Numbered from the stretch's first letter, positions 30,633-41,760 are shown. The stretch: DNA of 64,000 nt from Bartonella sp. A05 (GCF_026930145.1 NZ_JANHOJ010000001.1:1-64000); one strand, 5' to 3'. Made by a program: numbers and translations. The notes: generated by a model from the sequence alone, not told the origin.

Positions 30633-31528
30633 ACAATATTATTGACGGAAAAAAACTTGCTGAAGACATTCTTGTTAAAGTGAAGAATGAAACACAAAAA
30701 CTCCGCAATAAATACGAAATACAGCCTGGTATCGCTGTTATTATTGTTGGAGATGATCCTGCAAGCCAAATATATGTCACATCAAAAAGTAAAAAAGCTG
30801 AAGAATGCGGTTTTTTTTCAGTTAAGCATATGGTTTCCAAAGAAATACAAGAAGAAAAGCTTCTTCAGCTCATCGAAACACTCAATGCTGATCCTAAAAT
30901 CCATGGTATTTTAGTACAGCTTCCCCTACCTGCCCATATTAATACAAACAAGGTCACACAAGCCATTGCCGTTCAGAAAGATATTGATGGTTTTCACTAT
31001 ATCAATATAGGAAAACTTGCAGCTGGTGTATTTGAAGATACAACCATTCCCTGCACACCAGCAGGTGCTATGATGATGATTGAACAACTATGCGGACGAG
31101 ATTTGTCTGGTCTTGATGCTGTAATCGTTGGGCGCTCAAACATTGTCGGAAAGCCTATGGCAGCCCTTTTAACAGCAGCCAATGCTACTGTGACCATCGC
31201 TCACAGTCGAACCCGTGACCTTGATGAAGTATGCCGCAGTGCTGATATTTTAGTGGCTGCTGTTGGCCGTCCACAATTGATAAAAAAAGAATGGGTCAAA
31301 GACGGTGCTATTGTCATTGATGTTGGCATTAATCGAATTGAAGCGCCAGAAAAAGGCAAAAACAAAACACGTATTGTCGGTGATGTCGATTTCGAAGAAA
31401 TAAAAACGAAAGCTTCAGCTATCACTCCTGTTCCGGGTGGAGTTGGTCCTATGACTATTGCTATGCTCATGGTTAATACACTTAAAGCTACTACTCGAGC
31501 CCATAATTTATCCCTACCACAAATCTAA
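30629..31528 (+). CDS. folD: Methylene-tetrahydrofolate dehydrogenase / cyclohydrolase
   Basis: Bifunctional NADP-dependent enzyme of one-carbon metabolism, 299 residues. [13 protein letters not shown] near residue 50 holds the catalytic Tyr/Lys pair, [12 protein letters not shown] near residue 90, the Rossmann motif [14 protein letters not shown] near residue 170 and the C-terminal signature [21 protein letters not shown] lies 8 bases before the ATG. Confidence 0.97.
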   Translation: MNNIIDGKKLAEDILVKVKNETQKLRNKYEIQPGIAVIIVGDDPASQIYVTSKSKKAEECGFFSVKHMVSKEIQEEKLLQLIETLNADPKIHGILVQLPLPAHINTNKVTQAIAVQKDIDGFHYINIGKLAAGVFEDTTIPCTPAGAMMMIEQLCGRDLSGLDAVIVGRSNIVGKPMAALLTAANATVTIAHSRTRDLDEVCRSADILVAAVGRPQLIKKEWVKDGAIVIDVGINRIEAPEKGKNKTRIVGDVDFEEIKTKASAITPVPGGVGPMTIAMLMVNTLKATTRAHNLSLPQI

Positions 31529-31813
31529 CAATTTTAGAAATCTCGCTGCTTCGCAAATAATGCAAAGCCTCCGTGAAGGTTTCAATGACAGATGTTGGTG
31601 CTTGCACTTTTGCCTTACGTAATCTCAACGATAAAAAGAAAAAATAAATTTATGTTTCCTTCAATCCCTATTGCCATAAAAATAAGATACTGGAATAACT
31701 TTACAGATCATGAACTTATTTATTTTTCCACTCTACTAATAAAGAAACCTTCACTATTCATGTAAACAGATCCCAACAGAACATTAATTCTCTTTGTTTT
31801 GCATAATAATCAA

Positions 31814-33097
31814 TTAAAAACGATCCATAAGAGAAAACCAATTCATTGCTAAAAATACAAGCGGAAAACGCAAAATTTTTCCACCTGGAAAGGATGAAAT
31901 CTTTAAATCTTGAAAATATTTAAAACGCTCATGCTTCCCAGATAGCCACTCAGCATATAATTTTCCCATAAAGGGAGCAAGCGTAACTCCATGCCCAGAA
32001 TATCCACCACAATAAGTGATCCCCGGTTTAAGTTGGCGCACATAGGGCATACGCTCAACTGTAATTGCCACCGTAGCTCCCCAATAATGAGTCAAATTTA
32101 TAGACTGCAACTGTGGATAAACTTCAATAATCTGTCGACCTATACGTGCACCTAAATTAACCGGATGTTGATTATCATAACTTTCTACCCCACCAAATAA
32201 TAGGCAATTATCAATACTCTTCCGAAAATATCGAACCATAAAACGGGAATCATCCACCGCTTCCCCCCTCGGAAGAATAGAGCTATGCTTTGGTAATGGT
32301 TCAGTTGCTCCAATATAAGAGCGAATAGAAACAATATTTTTTTCAACAAAATGCTGCAATCCCAAATTATATGCATTGGTTGCCAATAAAATATTCTCCG
32401 CTGTAATGTTCCCTCGTTTTGTCGTCACTATGCATTTTCCATTATTCTGCTCTACCGCTGTTGCCTGCGTCTTCTCATAAAGTTTAGCACCAGCCTTTTT
32501 TGCTTTTTGAGCCAACCAAATAATCAGTTTTAAAGGATTGATATGACCAGTATCTGCATCATAGATACCCCCCTGATAAAAAGAGGATCCTAGCCGTTCA
32601 TCAACTTCAGCCTTATCCATAGAAGTAAGACCATGATAACCATAACGCTGCAATGTCTCGACATGCTGTTGGTAAGCCCTTATCTCACGTTTTTTATGTG
32701 TAACGGATAGCTGGCCTACCATAAAGTCAATATTACAATCGGGCATAGCACACCAAGATAAAATATCTCTTTTGGCCTCTTCAGCTAAATCAAACAGCGC
32801 TTTGCTTCGTTCAAAACCGTATTTTTTCTCCAGCGTTTCCACCCATTGTCTTTGACCTGTTCCCAATTGTCCACCATTCCGCCCAGAAGCACCATCACCA
32901 AAACGGGATGCTTCACATAAGACAACGCTCATTCCCTCCTTAGCTAAATGATAAGCAGCTGAAAGCCCTGTAAAACCACCTCCAATAATCGCAACATCAC
33001 ACTGTATGTGTTCGCTAATAACCGGATAAGATGGACGTTCTTCTAAAGCATCTTCATACCAAGAAGTTCCTGGAGAAATCGGATTATAATCAATCAT
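31814..33097 (-). CDS. puuB: Gamma-glutamylputrescine oxidase-like FAD enzyme
   Basis: A 427-residue DAO-family flavoenzyme. FAD-binding AIIGGGFTGLSAAYHLAKEG at about residues 35-54, then SRFGDGASGRNGGQLG, typical of PuuB-like oxidases, and a C-terminal GYSGHGV loop. It would oxidise gamma-glutamylputrescine to the aldehyde, with H2O2. It follows puuA by only 11 bases, which supports this substrate over sarcosine or other amines, but specificity rests on context. The ordinary next enzymes (PuuC, PuuD) are not adjacent. Confidence 0.82.
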   Translation of the reverse strand: MIDYNPISPGTSWYEDALEERPSYPVISEHIQCDVAIIGGGFTGLSAAYHLAKEGMSVVLCEASRFGDGASGRNGGQLGTGQRQWVETLEKKYGFERSKALFDLAEEAKRDILSWCAMPDCNIDFMVGQLSVTHKKREIRAYQQHVETLQRYGYHGLTSMDKAEVDERLGSSFYQGGIYDADTGHINPLKLIIWLAQKAKKAGAKLYEKTQATAVEQNNGKCIVTTKRGNITAENILLATNAYNLGLQHFVEKNIVSIRSYIGATEPLPKHSSILPRGEAVDDSRFMVRYFRKSIDNCLLFGGVESYDNQHPVNLGARIGRQIIEVYPQLQSINLTHYWGATVAITVERMPYVRQLKPGITYCGGYSGHGVTLAPFMGKLYAEWLSGKHERFKYFQDLKISSFPGGKILRFPLVFLAMNWFSLMDRF

Positions 33098-33108
33098 AGT
33101 AATAAGAC

Positions 33109-34536
33109 TTAAACATTAAGCAAGAGATATTCACGCTCCCATGGACTAATAACTTCCATAAAAGTTTCAAATTCCTGTCGTTTAATAGCAGCATAAGTGC
33201 TTACAAACGCATCCCCTAAAATAGCACGCAATGTTTGATCTTGTTCAAACAAGTTGACAGCCTCAATCAACCCACGTGGTAATTCAATGTTATCAGCATT
33301 TACAGTTTTTGCCGCCGGCTCATCTGGTTCAATCTTTTGCTGCAAACCGACGAGACCACAAGCCAAAGAAGCAGCAAGTGCTAAATAAGGATTAGCATCT
33401 GATGAAGGAAGCCTATTCTCAACACGCCGTCCCTGCGGAACAGAACGTGGCACACGAAAAGCTGTGGTACGATTATCATATCCCCATCGCAAATTAACCG
33501 GAGCCGATCCACCGGGCATGAGACGCCGATAAGAATTAACATAAGGAGCAAGCATAACAAGTACTCCAGCCATATGCCTTTGCAATCCACCAATAAAGTA
33601 GCGAAAATATATACTTTCCCTACCATCCTGCTCCGTAAAAATATTAGTACCAGTTTTTTGATCTATAACGGATTGGTGAATATGCATAGCAGATCCTGGC
33701 TGTCCCTGGATAGGCTTTGCCATAAAAGTTGCATACATATTATGTTTAAGTGCCGCTTCACGAATAGTTCTCTTAAACATAAAAACTTGATCCGCTAATT
33801 TCATAGGATGGCCATGACGTAAATTAATTTCAAACTGACCTGCCCCTTCCTCATGAATAAGGGTATCAATTTCCAACCCTTGTTCTTCAGAAAAATGATA
33901 AATATCATCAATTAGCTCATCAAATTCATTAACCCCAGCTATGGAATACCCCTGTCCGCCACCAATCGAGCGCCCAGAACGACCAACTGGAGGCTCTAAA
34001 GGATAATCAGGATCAGGATTTTTTTGCACCAAATAAAACTCAATTTCTGGTGCGACGACCGGTTTCAAACCCATTTGAGTATAAGAATCAATCACTTTTC
34101 GCAAAACATTGCGCGGTGTATAATCAACCGCTTGTCCATTTTGATATACAAGATCGCAAATCACTTGTGCTGTAGGAGCATCTTCCCATGGCACAATGCT
34201 CAATGTAGAAAGATCAGGCTCAAGACGCCAATCACCATCCGTTTTGGGATATTCGAAACCATTGCCATCTTCAGGATAATCTCCTGAAATGGTTGCCATA
34301 AAAACTGCTGAAGGCAAGGCCAATGATGTATCTGATATAAATTTTTTAGAAAGCATCATTTTACCACGAGCGACCCCCGCCTGATCTGGCGTGATACACT
34401 CAATATCCTCCACATTTCGGAATGCAAGCCATTGTGAAACTTGCTCCCAATTGTTAACACCACATAGATTTGTTAAAAAATCGGGAACAGAATTACAATC
34501 CTTGCTTTTCATTTTCTCATTATCTCTTACAGCCAT
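33109..34536 (-). CDS. puuA: Gamma-glutamylputrescine synthetase-like (glutamine synthetase family)
   Basis: A 475-residue GlnA-type ligase. GAGQFEINLRHG near residue 232 (metal/ATP site), HIHQSV near residue 285, RWGYDNRTTAFRVP near residue 352 and SDANPYLALAA near residue 383. The length and N-terminus match the PuuA/GlnA-like group rather than true glutamine synthetase. It would glutamylate putrescine, feeding puuB directly downstream. AAGGG lies 9-13 bases before the ATG. Together they could let the bacterium use or detoxify host polyamines (inference). Confidence 0.85.
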   Translation of the reverse strand: MAVRDNEKMKSKDCNSVPDFLTNLCGVNNWEQVSQWLAFRNVEDIECITPDQAGVARGKMMLSKKFISDTSLALPSAVFMATISGDYPEDGNGFEYPKTDGDWRLEPDLSTLSIVPWEDAPTAQVICDLVYQNGQAVDYTPRNVLRKVIDSYTQMGLKPVVAPEIEFYLVQKNPDPDYPLEPPVGRSGRSIGGGQGYSIAGVNEFDELIDDIYHFSEEQGLEIDTLIHEEGAGQFEINLRHGHPMKLADQVFMFKRTIREAALKHNMYATFMAKPIQGQPGSAMHIHQSVIDQKTGTNIFTEQDGRESIYFRYFIGGLQRHMAGVLVMLAPYVNSYRRLMPGGSAPVNLRWGYDNRTTAFRVPRSVPQGRRVENRLPSSDANPYLALAASLACGLVGLQQKIEPDEPAAKTVNADNIELPRGLIEAVNLFEQDQTLRAILGDAFVSTYAAIKRQEFETFMEVISPWEREYLLLNV

Positions 34537-34710
34537 AACATATTACCCTTAACAATCCATCAAGTCTGTCTTGTTATGGCATCATTTCATACATAAACGC
34601 CGCGCAAAACTTCATTCCCTTGATTGTTTAAGTATGCCATAAACTTTATCAAGATAAAACACGCCGCCCGCTCTTTTGAAGCTGCTTATATATCAAAGTT
34701 AACGAGAAAA

Positions 34711-34787
34711 TGGTACGGTTGGTGGGATTTGAACCTACGACCTCTGGTGCCACAAACCAGCGCTCTAACCAGCTGAGCTACAACCGC
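34711..34787 (-). tRNA. tRNA-His (GTG)
   Basis: 77 bases including encoded CCA. Acceptor arms GCGGTTG and CAACCGT (G1-U72 wobble), D-arm GCTCAGCTGGTTAGAGC, anticodon loop TTGTGGC with anticodon GTG, T-loop TTCAAAT. The base before the acceptor is T, so no G-1 is encoded, and the discriminator is A73, not C73: the known rhizobial tRNA-His type that goes with the divergent HisRS. Confidence 0.95.
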
Positions 34788-34930
34788 ATAAATAAATAGC
34801 AAACATATCACAACCATTTGCTATGGAGATCAATACCTACTTTCTTCTTGTGTCAAATACGTAAGATCAGAAGAGTTTGCAAGCCCCTTTGAAAAAATCC
34901 TGCTGTTTTTATTAAAAAATAACAGTTTTA

Positions 34931-36019
34931 TCACACGGGAAGCGTACGTTTTGCCCAATTATCAACACTCTGATCACGATAAGCTTGTATGGAATCGGCA
35001 CCATCTTTTAGCATAATCTGTAAAATGTCTTTCATAATGGTTACAGCAAGATCAGGCCCTTCATAAACCATTCCACTATATAATTGGATTAAGTCTGCCC
35101 CAGCCTTAATTTTTTCCAAAGCTGTCTGTGCATCCCGTACACCACCAACACCAATAATTGCAATATTCTTGCCTAATTTTTGGCGCATTTTTGCAAGTAC
35201 GATGGTAGAACGCTCAAACAGTGGACGCCCTGAAAGCCCCCCCTGCTCACCAATTAAGGCACTATTCCGAAGACCTTGACGCGAAAGAGTGGTATTGGAA
35301 ACAATCAAACCCTCAAAATCAGAAAGTTTTATTTCTTCAGCAATATCGTCTAATTCTTTCTCTGTTAAATCCGGAGCAATTTTCAAAAAAATCGGAATAG
35401 AGAACCCGTACTGTTTCTTTTGTTCACCACGCACTTGTGAAATCGCATTAATCAAAAGACGCAAACTAGCCCGCGCCTGTAAATCTCGTAAACCCGGTGT
35501 ATTAGGTGAAGAAATATTTACTGTAAAATAATCAGCAACATTATAAAAACGAGCAATACCAGCAGTATAATCGTCAATCTTTTCAACTGTATCTTTATTA
35601 GCACCAATATTGATCCCAACAATCCCAGCAAAGTTATATGCGTTAAGCCTGTCGTAAACAATTTGATGACCATCATTATTGAAGCCCATTCTATTTATAA
35701 TTGCTTCATCTTCTATCAAACGAAAAAGTCGTGGTTTTGGATTTCCGACCTGCGGTCTTGGCGTAACTGTACCGATTTCAGTGAAACCAAATCCTAAACG
35801 TAAAACAGCATCGACAACCTCTGCATTTTTATCAAAACCTGCAGCCAGACCGACAAAATTTTCAAACTCAAGACCTGCAACAGTTACCCTCAAACGCGTA
35901 TCAACAATCTTCTGACAACTGTTTAATCCACTTTTTAACCCAGCAATTGCTAAACGATGCGCACGCTCTGGATCCAACATAAATAAAGCAGAACGACCAA
36001 TACAACGAAAGAAACTCAT
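34931..36019 (-). CDS. pyrD: Dihydroorotate dehydrogenase (quinone, class 2)
   Basis: Membrane-associated FMN enzyme of pyrimidine synthesis passing electrons to quinone. 362 residues from ATG 36019 (MSFFRCIGR), which has GGAGAAAG upstream; the 36037 start adds 6 residues and overlaps that site. Hydrophobic/amphipathic N-terminal helices for membrane contact, [15 protein letters not shown] near residue 60, [13 protein letters not shown] near residue 80, and catalytic Ser in [11 protein letters not shown]. Confidence 0.96.
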   Translation of the reverse strand: MSFFRCIGRSALFMLDPERAHRLAIAGLKSGLNSCQKIVDTRLRVTVAGLEFENFVGLAAGFDKNAEVVDAVLRLGFGFTEIGTVTPRPQVGNPKPRLFRLIEDEAIINRMGFNNDGHQIVYDRLNAYNFAGIVGINIGANKDTVEKIDDYTAGIARFYNVADYFTVNISSPNTPGLRDLQARASLRLLINAISQVRGEQKKQYGFSIPIFLKIAPDLTEKELDDIAEEIKLSDFEGLIVSNTTLSRQGLRNSALIGEQGGLSGRPLFERSTIVLAKMRQKLGKNIAIIGVGGVRDAQTALEKIKAGADLIQLYSGMVYEGPDLAVTIMKDILQIMLKDGADSIQAYRDQSVDNWAKRTLPV

Positions 36020-36345
36020 CAATCTTTCTCCACACAATAAAAACTATCTTTTACATTTCATTTAAATGCTTTAGCATCACAAATCGCTATAAAGGAAACA
36101 GCATCCAAATGAAGGATAAATCACCACTGCAAAAAAGCTAAATTAATCTAAACTTTATCAAATGCTGTAGTATTAAGCCAGACAAAGCATTCTGTTAGCG
36201 CTCTTAACATATCCTATAGGGAAATATTGTTGATGTCTGCCATAACAATATAATCCTTCAGAAAAATAAAGACCTCTCTTTCCTTTTTCATCAAAAGCGA
36301 TAGTTTTAAAATATCGTATCTTGTATACATAGACAGGGAGACGTC
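36020..36345. other. Divergent promoter region of pyrD and mscL
   Basis: About 325 AT-rich bases between divergent starts. No conserved frame, RNA or strong operator was recognised. Confidence 0.4.
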
Positions 36346-36756
36346 ATGCTTAAAGAATTCAAAGAATTTGCCTTAAAAGGCAATATGGTTGATCTAGCCA
36401 TCGGTGTGATTATAGGAAGCGCTTTTGGCGGTTTGGTCAATTCACTTGTTAATGATATTTTTATGCCAATCATTGGCTTTATCACAGGTGGTATTGACTT
36501 TTCTAATATGTTTATTCAGCTCGCTGGCGAAAAACAAGCAACATTAAGCGCGGCAAAAGAAGCGGGAGCGACTATTAGCTATGGAAACTTTATAACACTG
36601 CTCATCAATTTTCTCATTATCGCTTGGATCCTTTTTCTATTTGTCAAAGGTATGAATAAAATGCGTCAACAACAAAAAGCAGAAACATCCAAAGCCATGT
36701 CTCTTGAAGAACAACTTCTAACAGAAATTAGAGATCTATTGATTCAAAAAAAATAG
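36346..36756 (+). CDS. mscL: Large-conductance mechanosensitive channel
   Basis: A 136-residue inner-membrane homopentamer that opens under hypo-osmotic tension. Opening segment [25 protein letters not shown] (amphipathic start plus TM1), then [13 protein letters not shown], a periplasmic loop and TM2 ([21 protein letters not shown]), with a charged C-terminal helix. GGGAGACGTC before the ATG is the ribosome binding site. It ends 12 bases from the histidine kinase stop, convergent. Confidence 0.97.
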   Translation: MLKEFKEFALKGNMVDLAIGVIIGSAFGGLVNSLVNDIFMPIIGFITGGIDFSNMFIQLAGEKQATLSAAKEAGATISYGNFITLLINFLIIAWILFLFVKGMNKMRQQQKAETSKAMSLEEQLLTEIRDLLIQKK

Positions 36757-36768
36757 ATTTATCTCACT

Positions 36769-39033
36769 TCATTCACGGAACACAGGAAAAAACATTTCCA
36801 CAGTTGTTCCGAGATTGGGTTTTGAAAATAAGAAAAATTGACCACCATTCTCTTCTATCACTGTCTTACACAGTGGTAATCCTAGGTCAGTTTCAACAAA
36901 TACGCCGTCACCACACCAACCATCTTTGTGCTCTATCTGATCATAAGGTTGCAGAGCCTTTACAACTTCTTTATCATTCATTCCTATACCATTATCGCTA
37001 ATTGAAATTTTTACACGCTCTTTTCCCCCATCAGAAACATGAATCACAATCTGCCCCCCTGAAGGTGTAAAACGGATAGCATTAGAAAGAAGATTCCATA
37101 TAATCTGCCGAAATATTTGTTGCGATATACGAATAAATGGTACATGCACCGGTGCAACAATACGCATAATAATACCATTACAATTCGCTTGCGTTTCAAG
37201 AAACGCTATAGTAGCACGCAAATAAGATGTCACATCAAATGCTTGAACTCTCAAGGACGTATCATTTCGATTCTTTGTATTACAATGATTTTCCTTCGAA
37301 CTCGCTAGTAATTGATTGATCAGTGATAAAATATATTGTCCTAAGGAAACAATATCGCATAAATATTTACGATAACACTTATTTTCTATTAAACCAAAAC
37401 GGCCATCTTTCATAATTTCCGCAAACCCAATGAGAGCATTCAAAGGTGTCTGCATTTCATGCACGACTTCAATCATTTGATTGTCTTCTGCTTTGTGAGC
37501 TGGAGGTAGTGTCATATCTGTCATATTACGCAGTATAACAGCATAATAATCTTGTTTTGTTAAAGGTACAATCATCATAGAAACCGTTATATTCTCATGA
37601 TTTTTTGTCACCAAATCAGCCATCTCTCCCCAATTTAAAACCTGATTTGTTCTCTTTGCACGCATTAACTCAAAATATTTTTCAACCAAAGCTCGACTTT
37701 GCAAGGTAAATAATGATGTTAATGGCTGCGCCAATAATTCATCTATTTTACAATCAATTAATGCCAGAATAGTATCACTAGCTGATTGAATAAAACCCTG
37801 TTCGTCAAGCCACAAAATACCATCCATTACCGTATCTAATAACGATAAAACCACTTCTGGTTCTTCCATTAGCACCTGTGCTATCATATTTTCAGGCAAT
37901 GTCTGTTCACGTGGCAACTGCACGGCCAATTCATCAGCAAAATTCTCCTTCCCAACAGGCAAAAACAATTCGCCACGCAATCGTTGTGCAATTTCTTGAA
38001 AAGCTAAACGCTCTATCTCTGAGAGATTTGATGGCACTGTATGCAGCTTCTTATCTTTTCCATTTGATATTTTTTCTTGCAGTTTCAAAATACCAAAACC
38101 CCGAAATCCCTTGAGCCGATTCTTGGTATCAAAAACTGGTAAAGCAGATAATTCAACATCAAGCCGTTCCAAACAATCATCAACAGGCCATTGAACTTTC
38201 TGTTCGCTCCAAGGGGTCGCTGCTTTAATAAAGTCACCTAATTCCCGATATCGTTCATCACTAAATTGATGAGCAAGTCTATGAAAATCAGCTCCTAAAA
38301 TACGAGAAGATATAGGTCCAACAGTTTCCGTCAATTCTTTTGAAACCTCGCAAAACCGACCATCTGCATCCATTTTCCAAATAAACCGCCGCGGCAAAAG
38401 ACTTGGTGTAAAGCTAAAAGGCTTTTGGCTGCTATCCGAATCATCTGCATCTAATTGTGCACATAAAACCAGAAAACTTGCCGGTCTTACTCTCAAACGG
38501 ATAACACCAACATGTACGTTGATACCTGCTATAGGTAGAACTGTTTTCACAGAAATTTCATCATTAATTGTTTGTAATAGAATTTTAAGCGTTGCATCAA
38601 CAAAACAAAAATGGGAAGAAGCTTCCTGCACAATTGCATGTTCATCAATGATAGCAACAGACCATGTTGCATCATCTAAACCAGCGATAAGAGAGACATC
38701 TTCTTTTCGCAAAGCTTCAAGCAAAAATGCTTGACCTATACCCGAAATATCAACAGAGATTACAGAGAATTCCGCATAATCCTTCACACCTCTCAATACG
38801 ACAGAGCTTGCACATTGAGCACTATGCAATATTCGATGACGCACCACTTGGTTTAAAAAAGGCGGTTGTGTAACCACATCCGCAACAGAAGAAAAGCCAA
38901 AAAAATACGCTGCAGCACCATTAGACCAAAGAATATTTCCACCATCAAACGAAATCACAAAAGCCTTTTGCCCACGGATAAAGGCTTGTCTAATTTCTGT
39001 ACATTCTAGATAATCTAAAAATGCCAAAGCCAT
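36769..39033 (-). CDS. PAS-domain sensor histidine kinase (PdhS/PleC/DivJ-like)
   Basis: A 754-residue cytosolic kinase with no membrane segments. PAS-like regions near residues 20-110, 210-320 and 395-505. H-box VVHEMQTPLNALIGFAEIM with phosphorylated His525, N-box NLLSNAIRF, G1 DNGIGM, and a degenerate G2 (DLGLPL in place of GTGLGL). The 'HExxTPLNALIGFAEIM...FG' H-box is typical of the cell-cycle kinases PleC, DivJ and PdhS of Alphaproteobacteria, which feed DivK/CtrA. No response regulator is adjacent. It follows ftsK on the same strand but a strong terminator separates them. Confidence 0.85.
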   Translation of the reverse strand: MALAFLDYLECTEIRQAFIRGQKAFVISFDGGNILWSNGAAAYFFGFSSVADVVTQPPFLNQVVRHRILHSAQCASSVVLRGVKDYAEFSVISVDISGIGQAFLLEALRKEDVSLIAGLDDATWSVAIIDEHAIVQEASSHFCFVDATLKILLQTINDEISVKTVLPIAGINVHVGVIRLRVRPASFLVLCAQLDADDSDSSQKPFSFTPSLLPRRFIWKMDADGRFCEVSKELTETVGPISSRILGADFHRLAHQFSDERYRELGDFIKAATPWSEQKVQWPVDDCLERLDVELSALPVFDTKNRLKGFRGFGILKLQEKISNGKDKKLHTVPSNLSEIERLAFQEIAQRLRGELFLPVGKENFADELAVQLPREQTLPENMIAQVLMEEPEVVLSLLDTVMDGILWLDEQGFIQSASDTILALIDCKIDELLAQPLTSLFTLQSRALVEKYFELMRAKRTNQVLNWGEMADLVTKNHENITVSMMIVPLTKQDYYAVILRNMTDMTLPPAHKAEDNQMIEVVHEMQTPLNALIGFAEIMKDGRFGLIENKCYRKYLCDIVSLGQYILSLINQLLASSKENHCNTKNRNDTSLRVQAFDVTSYLRATIAFLETQANCNGIIMRIVAPVHVPFIRISQQIFRQIIWNLLSNAIRFTPSGGQIVIHVSDGGKERVKISISDNGIGMNDKEVVKALQPYDQIEHKDGWCGDGVFVETDLGLPLCKTVIEENGGQFFLFSKPNLGTTVEMFFPVFRE

Positions 39034-39141
39034 TTCCCCAACCTCTCTCTTGAATGTTCACCTATATTGACACAATTAACGTATAGAATAGCATTCCTGC
39101 TCTGTCGCTCTCCCTATTAAACCTTTTTAATAATTTACGGT

Positions 39142-39174
39142 AAAAAAAAATAAGAGCGAAACAATGCCGCTCTT
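39142..39174 (-). terminator. Rho-independent terminator of ftsK
   Basis: Perfect stem AAGAGCG/CGCTCTT (39152-39174), 9-base loop, followed on the minus strand by T9 (plus-strand A-run 39142-39150). It lies 37 bases after the ftsK stop. Confidence 0.9.
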
Positions 39175-39210
39175 GTTAAATAAAAACTGGAATTTTTAAA
39201 ACTGTTGTTT

Positions 39211-41760
39211 TTATACGCTTTTTAGATCACCTTGATTATTGCATCCACTGAGCAAAATTTCACGTTTTCCCACATGATTAGCAGCCCCGACAATGCCTTC
39301 TTCTTCCATCCGCTCAACAAGGGAAGCTGCCTTATTATAACCGATTGCAAGCCTGCGTTGTATATAAGATGTTGAACATTTTTTATCACGAACTACAAGC
39401 TTAACAGCTTGCACATAAAGCTCTTCACTATCCCCATTAGAGCTTCCTGCCGCAACAATTTCAGCAACTGCATCAGAATCCGCTGTTCCGTCATTATCGT
39501 CTTCACTATCTGTAACCGTTGCTAAATATTCAGGTTTTCCTTGTATTTTAAGATGTTCAACCACAGCTTCCACTTCTTGATCAGAAACAAAAGGTCCATG
39601 AACACGCACAATGCGTCCACCGCCAACCATATGCAACATATCCCCCTGACCTAAAAGCGTTTCAGCACCTTGTTCTCCCAAGATTGTACGACTATCAATT
39701 TTCGATGTTACCTGAAAAGAAATTCGCGTCGGGAAATTCGCCTTAATCGTGCCTGTGATCACATCAACAGAAGGGCGTTGCGTTGCCATGATCAGATGAA
39801 TACCCGCAGCACGTGCCATTTGTGCTAAGCGCTGAATAGCACTCTCTATTTCTTTACCAGCGACCATCATGAGATCAGCCATTTCATCAACAATGACAAC
39901 AATATAAGGTAGCTGCGTCAGGTCCATTGCTTCTTCATGATAAAGCATTTCTCCACTTTCTTTATCAAAACCGGACTGTACAGTGCACATAATTGTTTCA
40001 CCTTTTTCCCTTGCAAGCGCGACCCGTGCATTAAAACCGTCAATATTACGCACACCTAATTTAGCCATTTTGCGGTAACGATCTTCCATTTCGCGCACGG
40101 CCCATTTTAAAGCTGTCACAGCTTTCTTTGGATCCGTCACAACAGGTGTCAACAGATGTGGAATGCCATCATAAATGGAAAGCTCTAACATTTTAGGATC
40201 AACCATAATCAAACGACACTGTTCTGGCGTCATTCGATAAAGAATTGATAAGATCATTGTATTGATAGCAACAGACTTTCCAGATCCTGTTGTTCCTGAA
40301 ACCAACAGATGAGGCATTTTTGCCAATTCTGCAATGACAGCTTCACCATTAATCCCCTTCCCCAAAGCTAAGGCTAGTTTAAATTGACTGTCACGAAAAG
40401 TTCTCGATTGGATTAACTCACGTAAATAAACAGTTTCACGAACTGCATTTGGCAATTCAATCCCAATAACATTACGTCCAGGAATCACAGCAACACGCGC
40501 AGAAATCGCAGACATAGAACGAGCAATATCATCAGAAAGACCAATAACTCGTGATGATTTCACCCCAGCAGCAGGCTCAAATTCATACATTGTCACCACT
40601 GGACCTGGGCGAACATGAATAATTTCACCCTTAATTCCAAAATCTTCTAGAACGCTTTCTAAAAGCCCTGCACTGCGCTCTAATGTTTCCTGCGAAATAA
40701 TGGTATCATCATGAAAGACAGGCTCCTGTAAAAGATTAACTGGAGGGAATTCATAAGTATCATAGGCAACAGATCGAAAACTTGGCATAGAAACAAAATC
40801 ACTGCTACGGAATGGCGTATTAACAGCTTTCTGTGTATTTTCTTTTGTTTTTATCACTGGAAGATCAGCAACATTGTTATCATTGACCACAATACCCTTC
40901 ATATCGCTTTCTTCCTGAACTGAAACTTCAATGACAGGGAACTTTTGGGCTTGTTCAACTTTTTTCTTACTTTCAAAAACAGCATGAGTGCTATGCACCT
41001 GCATTTCTCTAATATTTTTGCTTTCTGTAGAGTTCAAATTAGAAATTTCCTCAGAACTCTTATTGGAATCTTCTGAAACAGCTGAATCACAGAACTGAGG
41101 TAAACGACATTCAAGCACACGGTAACAGGCAATAATTTCTTCATCAAAAACAGAGAAATTTTCCGAAGCAACTTCATTATTTGTGACATCAATATTTGTG
41201 CTATCCATTACTGTTTTTTCTTTTTGTGACATCCCTATACTGATTTGTTCCAAGATAAAAGGCGCGCATTCAAAAAATGCATTATCAGACAGATAAACAA
41301 CAGGTTTTACTTTTTGCACGACACTTTCTACTGGTAAGATATGCTTCCCTGTATTTTTTTCGATCGGCGTGCTAACAACCTGTTGAATAGATTTTCCAAT
41401 AACTGTTGAACAATACAGCGACTCTTTATTTGCAATGGATTGAGAGTTTATCTCATCTGTCAATTGGGATTTCATTGCCTCCTTAGTCGTTTTTGTAATG
41501 CCTGTGTATTTTTGCTTTTCTTGCAAAGCTTTAAACCGTTTTGCAAAAATTGGATCTGTTTCTATGCGACGGCGTAAAATTTCAACTTCTGGCGTCCGCG
41601 TGAAACGCACATTTTGCCCAAGTGTAAATGCTTGTTTCCATACATCCGGATAAGAAAATATATCCGAAATGCTTGAAGATGATTTTTTTTCTGATGCACC
41701 TTCTGCATTCTTATCAGCAACACAAGATGTAGAAATAGATTTTGTTTTCAAATTACGCAT
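39211..41760 (-). CDS. ftsK: FtsK/SpoIIIE DNA translocase without membrane domain
   Basis: A DNA-pumping ATPase that clears and resolves chromosome termini at division. Start ATG 41760 ([10 protein letters not shown], 849 residues) rather than the TTG at 41772. Residues 1-300 are a hydrophilic, Ser/Glu/Lys-rich linker with no hydrophobic segment. The motor follows: Walker [13 protein letters not shown] near residue 495, [17 protein letters not shown], Walker [11 protein letters not shown] near residue 625, [22 protein letters not shown], and the gamma (KOPS-reading) winged helix near the C-terminus ([14 protein letters not shown]). The four N-terminal membrane helices of classical FtsK are missing. 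Confidence 0.93.
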   Translation of the reverse strand: MRNLKTKSISTSCVADKNAEGASEKKSSSSISDIFSYPDVWKQAFTLGQNVRFTRTPEVEILRRRIETDPIFAKRFKALQEKQKYTGITKTTKEAMKSQLTDEINSQSIANKESLYCSTVIGKSIQQVVSTPIEKNTGKHILPVESVVQKVKPVVYLSDNAFFECAPFILEQISIGMSQKEKTVMDSTNIDVTNNEVASENFSVFDEEIIACYRVLECRLPQFCDSAVSEDSNKSSEEISNLNSTESKNIREMQVHSTHAVFESKKKVEQAQKFPVIEVSVQEESDMKGIVVNDNNVADLPVIKTKENTQKAVNTPFRSSDFVSMPSFRSVAYDTYEFPPVNLLQEPVFHDDTIISQETLERSAGLLESVLEDFGIKGEIIHVRPGPVVTMYEFEPAAGVKSSRVIGLSDDIARSMSAISARVAVIPGRNVIGIELPNAVRETVYLRELIQSRTFRDSQFKLALALGKGINGEAVIAELAKMPHLLVSGTTGSGKSVAINTMILSILYRMTPEQCRLIMVDPKMLELSIYDGIPHLLTPVVTDPKKAVTALKWAVREMEDRYRKMAKLGVRNIDGFNARVALAREKGETIMCTVQSGFDKESGEMLYHEEAMDLTQLPYIVVIVDEMADLMMVAGKEIESAIQRLAQMARAAGIHLIMATQRPSVDVITGTIKANFPTRISFQVTSKIDSRTILGEQGAETLLGQGDMLHMVGGGRIVRVHGPFVSDQEVEAVVEHLKIQGKPEYLATVTDSEDDNDGTADSDAVAEIVAAGSSNGDSEELYVQAVKLVVRDKKCSTSYIQRRLAIGYNKAASLVERMEEEGIVGAANHVGKREILLSGCNNQGDLKSV

